Origin: Bifidobacterium subtile
GTDB lineage: Bacteria > Actinomycetota > Actinomycetes > Actinomycetales > Bifidobacteriaceae
DNA length: 64,000 bases
Direction: 5' to 3'
NCBI RefSeq assembly: GCF_000741775.1
Contig: NZ_JGZR01000001.1
Span: forward strand, 62,001 to 126,000
Below are positions 9,532 through 18,518 of this stretch, in pieces. Within the stretch, counting starts at the first letter, position 1. The number at the start of each line of letters is the position of its first letter. The translations under genes were made by a program, and so were the position numbers. The notes beneath the pieces were generated by a model. That model did no database searches. It saw only the letters and a list, made by a program, of their open reading frames with translations, and had not been told where the DNA came from.

Positions 9532-9733
9532 ATCTGCGTTATGTGAGGCGTTAACTTGGCTTTGCTGAGGTCTATCTGCGTTGTGTGCGGCGTTACTTCC
9601 TTGGCACCCAAAGTAGCGCTGGCCGAAAATGGCGGTTCTGGGCCGTCTGCTACTCAACGCTCCGCGAGTTAGCGCCTCACATAACGCTGATAGACCTCTG
9701 CAGCACCTCAATAACGCCTCACATAAGCGAGAT
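9532..9733. repeat. 202-bp palindromic repeat element, copy 1
   Basis: Starts ATCTGCGTTATGTGAGGCGT and ends with the near complement (TAACGCCTCACATAAGCGAGAT). Inside each end is a second inverted copy of CTATCTGCGTTATGTGAGGC (variant on the left). The core contains AAGTAGCGC and CCGAAAATGGCGGTT. An equally long copy is at 62213-62414. No coding capacity; it looks like a non-autonomous mobile or repetitive palindrome. The remaining intergenic DNA up to 9863 holds nothing else. Confidence 0.85.
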
Positions 9734-9863
9734 AGCCAAGATGTCCCAAAGATATCCAGTACCATTCTTCTCGTTTGTGTCGGCAGCTTGGCTGCAAGCC
9801 ACTTGCTGGCGAATGATGTAGGAGTGACCTGTTGCTGCAGCTGTGCTTTTACAGCTGTGCTTT

Positions 9864-11084
9864 TTACAACTCTGCCTCGGCCAATGCGTGATCGATGTCG
9901 CGGATGAGGTCATCGGTGTCTTCCAGCCCCACGGCCAGGCGGAAGAAGCCGCGATGAAACTCCTGCGGGTAGAGGTATTGGCGCTCGTCGTCCTCGCCGA
10001 GGAACACGATAAGACTTTCGTCATGGCCGAGCGAGACGGCCGAGGTGATCACGCTGAGCTTGGAGACGAAGCGGTTGTGCCCGTCGTGGTCGGTGTCAAG
10101 GCCAAAGGCGAGCACGCCGCCGAAGCCTGCATCGGACCGGGCGATCTGCCTCGCTGCCACCTCGTGATGCGAGTGCGATTGCAGCCCTGGATAGGCGACG
10201 AACCGCACCTGCGATAATGATTCCAAGTGTTTGGCGACGGCCAGTGCAGAGGCGTTGTGCTGTTTGATGCGCAGTGGCAGCGTCACCGAGCCACGATTGA
10301 TGAGCCAAGCGTTGAACGGCGAGATGACGCCGCCGTAGTTCACCTGATACGTGAAGCGTATCTGGTCGGTGACCTCTTTGCGCGTGGCGATGACGCCGCC
10401 CAGCGCGTCGCCGTGGCCATTGATGTATTTCGTAAGGCTTTCGATCACGATGTCTGCGCCGAGGTCGGCCGGGCGCACATTGAACGGCGAATTGAAGGTG
10501 TTATCGACGCTGAGGAGCGCGCCCGCGTCATGCGCAATCGTCGCAGCCGCTTCGATATCGGTCACCTTGAGCGTGGGATTGGCAGGTGTCTCGATATGCA
10601 CGAGCTTCGTGTTCGGCCTGATGGCATTCGCGATGTTGCGTGCATCCGAGGAATCGACGATTGAGGTTTCGATGCCGTATTTCTCCGGCAGAATCTGATT
10701 GAGCAAGCGGTACGCGGCGACATACGTCGTGTCGGAGAAAACCGCATGGTCGCCGCGGTTCAGCACCGTGGTGAAGGTGGCGGCGAGTGCGGCCACGCCG
10801 GAGGCGAGCACGACCGCGTCCTCGGTGTTTTCGAGGTTCGCGAGCTTCGCCTCAAGGTAGCGCTGGTTGGGGTGGCCGTTGCGGGCGTACAGGTTCGTGT
10901 CCGAGCTGGACCAGTTGATGTCGGAGGGGTCGTAGGGCAGCGCGTAGGCGTTCGCCAGCGTGATCGGCCGGCGGATCGCCCCGGTTTCGGCGTCTACGCC
11001 GTTGCCGAGATGGATGGATTTGGTCGCGAAGCCGAGCGGCGTGCCGTCGAAGGATTCGCCATGATGTACGAGATCTGAAGTCAT
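9864..11084 (-). CDS. PLP-dependent Cys/Met metabolism enzyme (cystathionine gamma-lyase / sulfhydrylase group)
   Basis: 406 residues of the trans-sulfuration (aspartate aminotransferase fold) family. Visible signatures: ASGVAALAATFTTVLNRGD (cofactor phosphate site), ETPANPTLKVTDIEA, SVDNTFNSPFN and the Schiff-base lysine K219 in SLTKYINGHGDALGG. Near the C-terminus SAVSLGHDESLI is the substrate carboxylate loop. Family members act on cystathionine, O-acetylhomoserine, methionine or cysteine; sequence alone does not decide. ATG at 11084 is the first in-frame methionine with a credible homologous start (MTSDLVHHGESF); 45 further upstream codons look non-coding. No operon partner. Confidence 0.9.
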   Translation of the reverse strand: MTSDLVHHGESFDGTPLGFATKSIHLGNGVDAETGAIRRPITLANAYALPYDPSDINWSSSDTNLYARNGHPNQRYLEAKLANLENTEDAVVLASGVAALAATFTTVLNRGDHAVFSDTTYVAAYRLLNQILPEKYGIETSIVDSSDARNIANAIRPNTKLVHIETPANPTLKVTDIEAAATIAHDAGALLSVDNTFNSPFNVRPADLGADIVIESLTKYINGHGDALGGVIATRKEVTDQIRFTYQVNYGGVISPFNAWLINRGSVTLPLRIKQHNASALAVAKHLESLSQVRFVAYPGLQSHSHHEVAARQIARSDAGFGGVLAFGLDTDHDGHNRFVSKLSVITSAVSLGHDESLIVFLGEDDERQYLYPQEFHRGFFRLAVGLEDTDDLIRDIDHALAEAEL

Positions 11085-11353
11085 GATTCCAGTCTGCCAG
11101 CATCGCGTTATGTGCGCATGTTCTCCAAAACTTTCAGAACCGCAAGATTCCGCCGTTTGATAGCCGCTCATAGAAAGAATCGAAGGCCTTGCGGCGGATG
11201 GTTGCGGAGGCGTTTGCATCGATGGGCGCTGTGGTGGGCATGCAGAGGTTCGTGTGATTTACGCGGGTTCAGCAGAGCCATGCGAGTCCATAATGCCTAT
11301 GCTTGTGCGATTGCATGCCGTGCGCGACACACGGCGCCGCACAAGAACAGAAA

Positions 11354-11396
11354 ATCTGCAGTTTTCTGCAGATGACCTTGCATTGCGGACAATGCA
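11354..11396. promoter_or_regulatory. Two adjacent dyads upstream of the small secreted peptide gene
   Basis: ATCTGCAG-TTTT-CTGCAGAT (11354-11373) is followed five bases later by TGCATTG-CGGA-CAATGCA (11379-11396). They end 43 bases before the peptide ATG, overlapping where a -35 region would lie. Both are perfect and have 4-base centres, as expected for dimeric regulator sites; a link with the neighbouring response regulator is inferred only. Confidence 0.5.
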
Positions 11397-11439
11397 GTGC
11401 ATTAATAGTGAAATTGTAGCCAATTACGGGGGAGGACTC

Positions 11440-11661
11440 ATGGAGAATAAGGGGATTCGCCGTGCGAAGACGCGCGGCACAGTCAGGCGGGTATCCGCTG
11501 CCGCGACATGCGCTGCAGCCGCAGCGTCGCTGTGTCTGACCCTGATGCCAGAGGCGGCATTCGCCGATGCGGCGGATCCGTTGTCTTCGCCGCCCACGGT
11601 CTCGCTGCTCTACCCTCGGTGCCCGCCGTGGTTGCAATGGCTGTGTGGCGAGGGTTTCTAG
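11440..11661 (+). CDS. Small secreted two-cysteine peptide precursor
   Basis: 73 residues. A basic N-terminus (KGIRRAKTRGTVRR) and a hydrophobic core are followed by AFADA, a signal-peptidase I type site after residue 42 or 44. The predicted mature peptide has about 30 residues and carries C61-PPWLQWL-C69, so a disulfide would form a nine-residue aromatic ring with a short tail GEGF. A strong GGGGGAGGA ribosome site lies 5 bases before the ATG. It faces a histidine kinase/response regulator pair (convergent, 32 bases to the kinase stop). I do not recognise a family; a signalling peptide, bacteriocin-like peptide or envelope peptide are all possible. Confidence 0.65.
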   Translation: MENKGIRRAKTRGTVRRVSAAATCAAAAASLCLTLMPEAAFADAADPLSSPPTVSLLYPRCPPWLQWLCGEGF

Positions 11662-11693
11662 CGGTTATTTCGAAAACTATGGTCTCTTAAGAC

Positions 11694-12986
11694 TCATTCA
11701 GCTCGCGGCGTCGTCTTGGAATCCCACGGAATGCGTGTTTCCAGCGTCCAGCTGTCCGCGGTCTGTTCGATATGCCACTGCCCGTGCAGCGCCTCGATCT
11801 GCTCGCGGTAGTGCCGCATACCCGAGCCGAGGCCTTTCGCATCGCCCTGTCCTTGAGGCTGCCGCTGAATGCCAGCCGGCGTATCGGACAAGCTCAGATC
11901 GCATTCCTCGTCGCTGGCGCATATCGTCATCACATAGCCGCCGTCAGGCGCGGCATGCCGGGCGATGTTGCCGAACAGCTCCTTGACCAGGCCCATGATC
12001 AACGGCGCGTGCTGCGTGTCGGTCTCAGGGAACGGCGAGGGAACGAACACGGTTCCGGTGAACCCCAGCCGATCCAGCATTTCCTGCTGCTCGTCGACGA
12101 GCTGAATCAGATGCGTGCGCAGATCTGAGGGTTTTCCGGCCATATGCGACGGGCATTGCGCCTCGCCGTCGTCGCGCAGCGCGAGAATCGCCTGCCTGGT
12201 CTGCGTCAGGGCGTTCAGCGCATTGCTGCGGATCAGCTGTATCGTCTCGGCCGAGTCATGATCGGAATCGCCGTCGAGCGTGAGGTCGGCGAGCATGATG
12301 ATGTTGTTCATGTCATTGGTCGTATAGTCATGCAGCCGCTGCGCAATCAACGCGTTGCGGCGCAGCGCGAGATTCTGCAGCTCCTGCGCCCGATGCCGCG
12401 TATTCAGTCTTGTGAGCAGGCCGGCGCCAAACGCGATCAGCACGAACGCGACGAACGACAGGATGCCTCCCCGATGCATGGCTGAATCATGGTGAATGAT
12501 CATGCCGGCCAGCGCCGCGGCTACCAAGAGCGCACCCAGCGCCCCGCCGAGCCGAGCGTCCAGAAAGCTTGCGACGCCTACGGCTATCAGCGAGGTGATG
12601 AGCATGGTGGTCGGCGTCGACACGGAGGTGAGCAGGTCGAGGATCTGCGAGACGACGACTAGGCAGGATCCGGGTTTCGGCCGCAGCACGAAACTGACGA
12701 TGGCGGCGAATCGCAGCGCCAGCAGCATCGTGCCGAGCATCTCGACAGGTGAGGTGCTGGCCCAGTACACGCTTTCGATCAGCGTGAAGGTGCCGGCGGC
12801 TGCGGCCAGCAGTGAGATGTGGGGATGAATGAAATACCGTGAGATGTATGCCTGCAGCCGGTGCGAGGCGCTTGCCGCGGCCGGCTGCCGTTGCTGACGG
12901 CTGGCTCCCTCTTGGCTGTTGCCGTCAGCTCGGCCGTCATCAGGCGGGTTGCGCCTGTCCGGGCTCGTGGAGGTGCTGGCGGTCAT
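11694..12986 (-). CDS. Two-component sensor histidine kinase, NarL/HisKA_3 class
   Basis: 430 residues. After a ~55-residue polar N-terminus come five or six membrane spans (about residues 57-215) with almost no extracellular loops, the topology often found in sensors of small peptides or membrane stress. The dimerisation/phosphorylation region has the probable phospho-histidine in LIAQRLHDYTTNDMNN. The ATPase domain shows an N-box KELFGNIARHA, a D-box-like LSDTPAGI and a G-box GLGSGMRHYREQIEALHG. It follows its response regulator with a 15-base gap, so the two are co-transcribed; its stop is close to the convergent small-peptide gene. Confidence 0.9.
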   Translation of the reverse strand: MTASTSTSPDRRNPPDDGRADGNSQEGASRQQRQPAAASASHRLQAYISRYFIHPHISLLAAAAGTFTLIESVYWASTSPVEMLGTMLLALRFAAIVSFVLRPKPGSCLVVVSQILDLLTSVSTPTTMLITSLIAVGVASFLDARLGGALGALLVAAALAGMIIHHDSAMHRGGILSFVAFVLIAFGAGLLTRLNTRHRAQELQNLALRRNALIAQRLHDYTTNDMNNIIMLADLTLDGDSDHDSAETIQLIRSNALNALTQTRQAILALRDDGEAQCPSHMAGKPSDLRTHLIQLVDEQQEMLDRLGFTGTVFVPSPFPETDTQHAPLIMGLVKELFGNIARHAAPDGGYVMTICASDEECDLSLSDTPAGIQRQPQGQGDAKGLGSGMRHYREQIEALHGQWHIEQTADSWTLETRIPWDSKTTPRAE

Positions 12987-13001
12987 AGCGGTTTGCCTGC
13001 C

Positions 13002-13688
13002 TTATGCGATATGCAGTTCGCGGCAGCGGTCGACCGCATCGTACCAAGTGCTGGCATGGAATTTCTTCTTGATATTGCGCCGATGCGAGAATACGGTGTC
13101 CGCCGAGACGCTCAGCTCCGTGGCGATCTCCTTCGTGCTCATATGGCTCAGGCTCAAGGTGATGATCTGCTGCTCGGTGGCTGTCAGATGCACGCTCGCA
13201 GCAGAGGATTCGTCCAGCGCAAGCGTCGCGTAGGCGTTGCGGATCGACGGGAATCCGCTGCCAGCAGGATAGGGCAGACCTTGCGACACCGCATCAAGCG
13301 CCTCGGCGAGCGAGTGTTTCAGCGTGCTTTTGTCCAGCAGCGCCTGAGCGCCCGCCGCACGCATATCCTCGGCATAGAGTTCCGGCGCATATGAAGTGAT
13401 GCCTATGATGGCAATGCCCGGCGCGTGCTTGCGTATTTCCATGGCGACCTGTGCCCCGGTCAGCCCGTTCAACGCCATATCGATGAACATGACATCCGTG
13501 GGATGCGTCCCGAAGCGGCAGTGCTGCATAGCCTTGGCGGGGTTGTCGCTCGACCACACTTCGAGCCTCCGGCCCGCGCGGTTGTTGAGATGGGCGATCA
13601 TCGCGACGATGCATTCCAGTGCGCAGCAGTCATTGTCCAGCACGCCGATGCGCAGCTGGCGTTGCCTGGGACCTTGCGGATTCATCAT
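13002..13688 (-). CDS. Response regulator, NarL/LuxR family
   Basis: 228 residues. Receiver domain (about 12-135) with acidic pocket LDNDC and phospho-acceptor D70 in [12 protein letters not shown], conserved LLDKS lysine. C-terminal LuxR-type helix-turn-helix: [20 protein letters not shown] and [23 protein letters not shown]. First gene of the two-gene unit with the kinase at 11694-12986. The ATG pair at 13688/13685 leaves the start uncertain by one codon. The target is unknown; dyads in front of the adjacent peptide gene are candidates. Confidence 0.93.
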   Translation of the reverse strand: MMNPQGPRQRQLRIGVLDNDCCALECIVAMIAHLNNRAGRRLEVWSSDNPAKAMQHCRFGTHPTDVMFIDMALNGLTGAQVAMEIRKHAPGIAIIGITSYAPELYAEDMRAAGAQALLDKSTLKHSLAEALDAVSQGLPYPAGSGFPSIRNAYATLALDESSAASVHLTATEQQIITLSLSHMSTKEIATELSVSADTVFSHRRNIKKKFHASTWYDAVDRCRELHIA

Positions 13689-13979
13689 GTCACAAGCTTA
13701 GCGAGAGGATGTGAACCTTGTCGTGAAAGGTCCATAATTCGCACCTGCCTTTCGGCAAGATGGATTTTCGTCGTGATGCTCCGGCTGCGACGTTGCCAGC
13801 GATGTGCGCTGGCGCATGGGCGGCGCACGGAAACGCGCAGGATGGTGCGCAGGCTCGCGATGAGCTTCGCCGGACACGGCGCGTTGCGTTGCGGCCTGGT
13901 GTTTTCTGCGCGTGCCGCGAAACGACCATCCCTACCTTTTGCGAGAATGGGGATGCAAGCAAAACGTAAAGGAGCGAAT

Positions 13980-14555
13980 ATGAGTGCCGGTCTTATCATC
14001 CTCATTGTCGTCATCGTGCTCGTCATCCTGCTGCTGTGGGGCATGGGAGCCTACAACGCGCTGGTCGCGCTGCGCAACCGCGTCGGCAACGGCTGGGCGC
14101 AGATCGATGTGCAGCTCAAGCAGCGCGCCGATCTGATTCCCAACCTCGTCGAAACGGTCAAGGGATATGCCACGCATGAATCCGAAGTCTTCACCCAAGT
14201 GACGCAGGCCCGCGCCAAGGCCCTGTCAGTGGCGGGCGATCCCACCGCTACGACGGCCGATCGCGCTCAGGCGGAGAATGCGCTGTCGCGCACGCTGGTC
14301 AATCTTCAGGCGACGGCGGAAGCCTATCCGCAGCTGCAGGCCAACCAGAACTTCATGGATCTGCAGGCCCAGCTCAGCGCGCTGGAGCAGAAAATCGCCT
14401 ATGCGCGGCAGTTCTACAACGACGTCGTGCTCAAGTACAACACCAAGATTGAAACGGTCCCGAGCAACATCATCGCCGGACTCTTCCGATTCACCCAGGC
14501 GCAGTACTTCCAAACGGATGAAGCCGATCGGCAGGTACCGCAGGTCAAGTTCTGA
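13980..14555 (+). CDS. lemA: LemA family protein
   Basis: 191 residues. One N-terminal membrane anchor (residues 4-23, [17 protein letters not shown]), then the LemA helical bundle: [59 protein letters not shown] and the [14 protein letters not shown] motif. LemA proteins have an extracytoplasmic N-terminus and a poorly known envelope role. ATG at 13980 chosen by AAAGGAGCG just before it. It precedes a DUF2207 protein, the common LemA partner. Confidence 0.95.
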   Translation: MSAGLIILIVVIVLVILLLWGMGAYNALVALRNRVGNGWAQIDVQLKQRADLIPNLVETVKGYATHESEVFTQVTQARAKALSVAGDPTATTADRAQAENALSRTLVNLQATAEAYPQLQANQNFMDLQAQLSALEQKIAYARQFYNDVVLKYNTKIETVPSNIIAGLFRFTQAQYFQTDEADRQVPQVKF

Positions 14556-14622
14556 TCCTGCAGGTTCGCGTCGGCCGCAAACCAGCCACAAACCAGCCAC
14601 AGGATTGCCGAGGTAGGTTCTT

Positions 14623-16827
14623 ATGACAGCGAAACATGCAGTGCGTTCCATCGTCATAGCGCTGATCGCCGCCGTGATCAGCGCCATGGTGGTGCTGGCG
14701 GCGGCTGTAGGCTTGGGGAATTCGTCTGACCAGAGCTACCGCAGTCTGGACTATGATGTCACGGTGCTCAGGAACGGCGATCTCAAGGTCACCCAGCGTA
14801 TCGACATGAAGCTCAAGGAGCGCGACGGAGACCGCCCGTGGCGGCAGCTTTACCAGCAATATGCGCTTAAGGCTTCGAATCTGACGAACATCGCCGACGT
14901 TTCGGTGAAGAACCTGACCACGGGGGAGCGCTACGGCGAAACCGCGCCGCAATCGCCCGAGGGAATAGATGAATCGGCATGGAACGAACGCTATGCCAGG
15001 CATTGGTACATTGCCGACGTGACCGGCGGCGACGACGATCCCCAGCCCTACTCGCGCGACGACCCCGCGACGGGAAAGCCCTATGATTCCGACCGGACCG
15101 CGGAAATCGGCTGGAACATCCCATATACCAACAAGGCGAACAGTCTCAAATTCGAGGTGACCATGACGCTTGAGGGGGTGTCGACCGCCTACAGCGACGT
15201 GGCGAAATTCCAGTGGGAGCCCTTCGGCGACCGCAATCAGATTCCGATCGGCACCGTGAACGGCACAGTGCGGTTCCCCGAGGGCGTCACCGCCCGCAAC
15301 TCTTGGGCCTGGCTGCATTTCTCAGGTACTTCGACGACTTCGCGAGACGATGACGGCACCCTGCATTTCACGGCCTACGATGCCCGCAATGGGCAGCATC
15401 TCGATCTTGTCGCGATGTTCGATGCCAGCCAATCGCATGGCGTGCAAAGAACCAGTCCGGATGCGGCGAAGGAGGCCACCATTCGCGATGAGGACCGCCA
15501 GGAGACGCAGTGGCGGCAGGATCAGCAGCGTCGTGCCCGGCGACTGCTCGCACTGGCGATCGGGCTGTCTCTCGTGGGATTGATAGTGATCGTCGGCGGT
15601 GTGGCGGCCTCGATTCGCAGCAACAGACAGTCGCAGTACCATGGCGATATCGAATACTGGCGCGATCCGCCGAATATGAGTCCGGCCAGTGCCGCTGGCC
15701 TGCTTTCGGTGCTGCAGAAGGTCTCGGCCAGCACCCTGAGCTCGCGGCAGATGGCATCCACGGTGCTGTCGCTGGCGTCGAAGAAGGCCATTGCCATCTA
15801 CCCGGGCGCGTCGAGCGATTACCGTGGCATCGACATGAGCCGCGCGTCGGCATCGCAGATCTCGGCGATGTTCCAGAACGACATGAGGCTGTCCGGTCGC
15901 ATGAACGACACCAGCACGATCATGATCATGCCGGTATGCGTGAATAATCGCAAATCGCTGCGGCTGAGCCAGAGCGAGGAGGGCGCGTTGCAATTGCTTG
16001 AGGCCGGGGCCGAGCGGGTCGGCTCGGCGGTATTCGACCTACGTGAGATGAAGGCCGCCTTCAAGGGCTGGGACGATGGCTACAAAGTGCAGAACCGCTA
16101 TGTGACCGGTTTCAAGAACGAGTTCGCCAGGCTCGGCGCTACCAGCTCTTCGGGCGGCGTGGCCAAGGGATTGGGCGTGATCGCCGTGATCCTTGGATTC
16201 GTAGGTCTCGTCGGACTGTCCGCGAACGGCCAGCTGGCGTTGAGCCTGATCGTCGGCGGGCTGACCCTATTCGGCGGGTTCTTCGTACTATTCAGCTCCA
16301 AGGGCACCGGGCTGACTGAGAAAGGCCAAAATCTGGCCGGGCAGGTCCTAGGATTGAAACGCTATCTTGAGCATTTCAGCGATTTCTCCGATCGTGGCCC
16401 CGCCGACCTAGTGCTGTGGGACCGCTATCTGGTCTATGCCGCGGCATTCGGCATCTCCAAAAAGGCCGTGAAGGAGCTTGCTGCGGCCTATCCGGAGCTT
16501 CGCGACCCCCGGTGGCTGGATGCCAATGCCGGCGGATCGCTGCTCTACTGGCAGTACCGTCCGTTCTTCTGGGGCATGGCAGCCGGTCAGCTGGGCGGCG
16601 CCGGACCGAATGCAGGCGCTGGCTTCGCCGGTGGATTCGATCCCAGCTCGCTCAGCGCCAATGTGGGCGACATCGGTGCGCAGCTCACTGCAAGCTTTGC
16701 CGATCTGAGCAGCACCATTCAGGCCGCAAGGCCATCCTCATCGGGCGGTTCGGGCGGATCGTTCTCCTCGGGCGGCTTCGGCGGCGTGGGCGGCGGTTCG
16801 GGCGGCGGCTCCTTCGGCGGCCGGTGA
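14623..16827 (+). CDS. DUF2207 domain membrane protein
   Basis: 734 residues. An N-terminal signal/anchor (residues 8-32) leads into a large extracytoplasmic DUF2207 domain (YDVTVLRNGDLKVTQRIDM, EIGWNIPY). A membrane span near residues 305-332 is followed by a cytoplasmic-type region and two more spans around residues 510-560. The last residues are Gly/Ser-rich (GGFGGVGGGSGGGSFGGR), as is typical of this family. It follows lemA by 67 bases in the same direction and probably forms an operon. The biochemical role is unknown. Confidence 0.9.
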   Translation: MTAKHAVRSIVIALIAAVISAMVVLAAAVGLGNSSDQSYRSLDYDVTVLRNGDLKVTQRIDMKLKERDGDRPWRQLYQQYALKASNLTNIADVSVKNLTTGERYGETAPQSPEGIDESAWNERYARHWYIADVTGGDDDPQPYSRDDPATGKPYDSDRTAEIGWNIPYTNKANSLKFEVTMTLEGVSTAYSDVAKFQWEPFGDRNQIPIGTVNGTVRFPEGVTARNSWAWLHFSGTSTTSRDDDGTLHFTAYDARNGQHLDLVAMFDASQSHGVQRTSPDAAKEATIRDEDRQETQWRQDQQRRARRLLALAIGLSLVGLIVIVGGVAASIRSNRQSQYHGDIEYWRDPPNMSPASAAGLLSVLQKVSASTLSSRQMASTVLSLASKKAIAIYPGASSDYRGIDMSRASASQISAMFQNDMRLSGRMNDTSTIMIMPVCVNNRKSLRLSQSEEGALQLLEAGAERVGSAVFDLREMKAAFKGWDDGYKVQNRYVTGFKNEFARLGATSSSGGVAKGLGVIAVILGFVGLVGLSANGQLALSLIVGGLTLFGGFFVLFSSKGTGLTEKGQNLAGQVLGLKRYLEHFSDFSDRGPADLVLWDRYLVYAAAFGISKKAVKELAAAYPELRDPRWLDANAGGSLLYWQYRPFFWGMAAGQLGGAGPNAGAGFAGGFDPSSLSANVGDIGAQLTASFADLSSTIQAARPSSSGGSGGSFSSGGFGGVGGGSGGGSFGGR

Positions 16828-17001
16828 CGTGGCGCGATAGCACGCCGAAACGTTTCAGGACGCCGGACCTGCCTCCGGCCCGTTGTATGGCTATTTCCCT
16901 CGTTGCGGCGACTGCTTGCGCTTTGCGCTCAACGCGGCCTGATTAGACTTGGATACTGGATAATCCACATGCCATTGAAATCCACTGGAAGGAAGAACAT
17001 C

Positions 17002-17865
17002 ATGGTGCTGCACCGCAATTTAGGACCATACGATACGACTGCCATCGGCCTAGGAGAAATGCCGCTGACCTTGGAAAACAACCTTGGCGAGGCCAAGGGC
17101 CTGGAAACGATCCACGCGGCGCTGGATGCCGGCTGCCGTCATATCGACACCGCGTGGGCCTACTACTGCTCAGGCGGCGAGGAGCAGACCGGCGAAAAAC
17201 TGGTGCGCAAGGCCCTTGAGACCTGGGACGGTCCGCGCGATGAGGTCAGCGTCGCCACCAAGGTCGGGCACTTCCGCAACTTCACCGACGGTGTGCCGAC
17301 CTGGGACGTTGACGGCAGGCCGGAGACCCTGATTCGCAACGGCAAGCTGTCGGCCCAGGCGCTCGGCGTAGATTCCATCGACCTGCTGTACATGCACCGC
17401 CCGGATCCGAAGGTGCTCTACAACGAGTCCATCGAAGCCATCAAGCAGCTGGTCGACGAGGGCGTTGCCAAGCGCGCCGGCATCTCCAATGCCTCGATCG
17501 AGCAGATCGACGCTGCGCGTGCGATTCTCGGGGATTCGCTCATCGCCGTGCAGAATCAGTATTCGCCGATCTACCGCGACACGCAGGACACGCTCGACTA
17601 CACGGCCAAGGTCGGCCTGGCCTTCGTCTGCTGGAGCCCGCTCGGCGGCTACCGCAAGGCCAAGGACGATAGCAAGTTCGATCCCTTCCGGGCTGTGGCC
17701 GAGGCCCATGGCGTCAGCTATCAGCAGGTCGTGCTGGCGTGGGAGCTGGCGAAAGGCGACCATGTCTTCGTCATCCCCGGTGCGCACCGCCCAGAAACGA
17801 TTCTCGACAGTCTCAAGGCCGGCGACCTGAAGCTCACGCCCGAAGAGCTCGCCACCCTCGGCTGA
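17002..17865 (+). CDS. Aldo/keto reductase
   Basis: 287 residues, (beta/alpha)8 NADPH-dependent oxidoreductase family. The family motifs DTAWAYYCSGGEEQTG (catalytic Asp and Tyr), VATKVG (catalytic Lys) and YMHRPDP (catalytic His) are in order, followed by the GISNASIEQI and QNQYSPIYRD segments and the cofactor-binding FVIPGAHRPE near the C-terminus. Substrate cannot be predicted. ATG at 17002 is preferred over upstream starts because GGAAGGAAG lies before it and homology begins at that point. Confidence 0.93.
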   Translation: MVLHRNLGPYDTTAIGLGEMPLTLENNLGEAKGLETIHAALDAGCRHIDTAWAYYCSGGEEQTGEKLVRKALETWDGPRDEVSVATKVGHFRNFTDGVPTWDVDGRPETLIRNGKLSAQALGVDSIDLLYMHRPDPKVLYNESIEAIKQLVDEGVAKRAGISNASIEQIDAARAILGDSLIAVQNQYSPIYRDTQDTLDYTAKVGLAFVCWSPLGGYRKAKDDSKFDPFRAVAEAHGVSYQQVVLAWELAKGDHVFVIPGAHRPETILDSLKAGDLKLTPEELATLG

Positions 17866-17927
17866 GGCTGCACTGGCTAGGTCCGCATTGGATAAACCGC
17901 ACTGGGTAAGCCCGCGCTGGCTGTAAC

Positions 17928-18116
17928 GTCACAACTCCCGCACTATCCCGACCCTTGTGCGGGCCTTGTTGCGTTTCAACGCAGTCATACGTCACATTTC
18001 CCGCACTAACCCGTAGTAGGTGCGGGGAATGTGTCATTTCAGGCTGGTTATACGTCACAACTCCCGCAGTGCCCCGGCGGATAGTGCGGGAGTTGTGACA
18101 TTGCGGCGGCTCAGCG
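17928..18116. repeat. Three tandem 63-bp palindromic units
   Basis: GTCACAACTCCCGCA or a close variant begins at 17928, 17991 and 18054, a strict 63-base period. Each unit can fold: unit 3 has GTCACAACTCCCGCA pairing with TGCGGGAGTTGTGAC (18085-18099), and unit 1 left arm (17928-17947) also pairs perfectly over 20 bases with 18080-18099. No coding potential. It fills part of the 653-base gap between the aldo/keto reductase and pgeF genes. Confidence 0.8.
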
Positions 18117-18138
18117 TCGCCTTTTGACCGCTAAGTTG

Positions 18139-18200
18139 AGGCTGCCGTACACAATGCAACGTTTCGCAGCCTGATTGCGTTGCGTTTTGTACGGCAGCCT
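18139..18200. repeat. 13-bp inverted repeat with extended stem
   Basis: AGGCTGCCGTACA (18139-18151) and TGTACGGCAGCCT (18188-18200), with additional pairing of GCAACG and CGTTGC inside. It may terminate transcription or be a further member of the local palindromic repeats. Confidence 0.55.
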
Positions 18201-18310
18201 TACGTTAGTGTGCATAATGTAACATTTTCGGTTGATTGTGCAGCCGGGCGCTTGGGTAATCGGGCGATTGGTACTTCGTGCCATCAGACTGGCAGGCGTT
18301 CGGCTATTCG

Positions 18311-18460
18311 CCGACGGTGCAAAGCACCGTCCTTCGCGCCCTTCGCGGGCGCTCACCTCGCCTACGGACTGACGGCGCAAAACACGCCGTCCTTCGGCCC
18401 CTTGGCGGGGCCTCACTTCACCTACAGACAGCACACCGTGCTGTCTGTTTTACGGTTCAG
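18311..18460 (-). repeat. Dispersed modular palindromic repeat, copy A (inverted)
   Basis: Read on the minus strand: CCGTAAAACAG, hairpin ACAGCAC/GTGCTGT, linker GTAGGTGAAGTGAGG, hairpin GGCCCC/GGGGCC, GAAGGACG, hairpin GGCG..CGCC, linker GTAGGCGAGGTGAG, hairpin, GAAGGACG, hairpin. The same order of linkers and hairpins is found at 25995, 31912, 36474 and 50007. Confidence 0.8.
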
Positions 18461-18518
18461 CTGGACTGTGCGCTTCACGGCTCAGCACAGCGAGGCGCGG
18501 TAATCCGGGCTTCATACC

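Noticed and set aside
11112..11375. An 87-codon frame upstream of the secreted peptide gene
   Set aside because: Arg/Ala-rich composition without ribosome site; ends inside the dyad region.
17928..18116. CRISPR array
   Set aside because: Repeats are contiguous 63-base palindromic units without unique spacers, and no cas gene is present.
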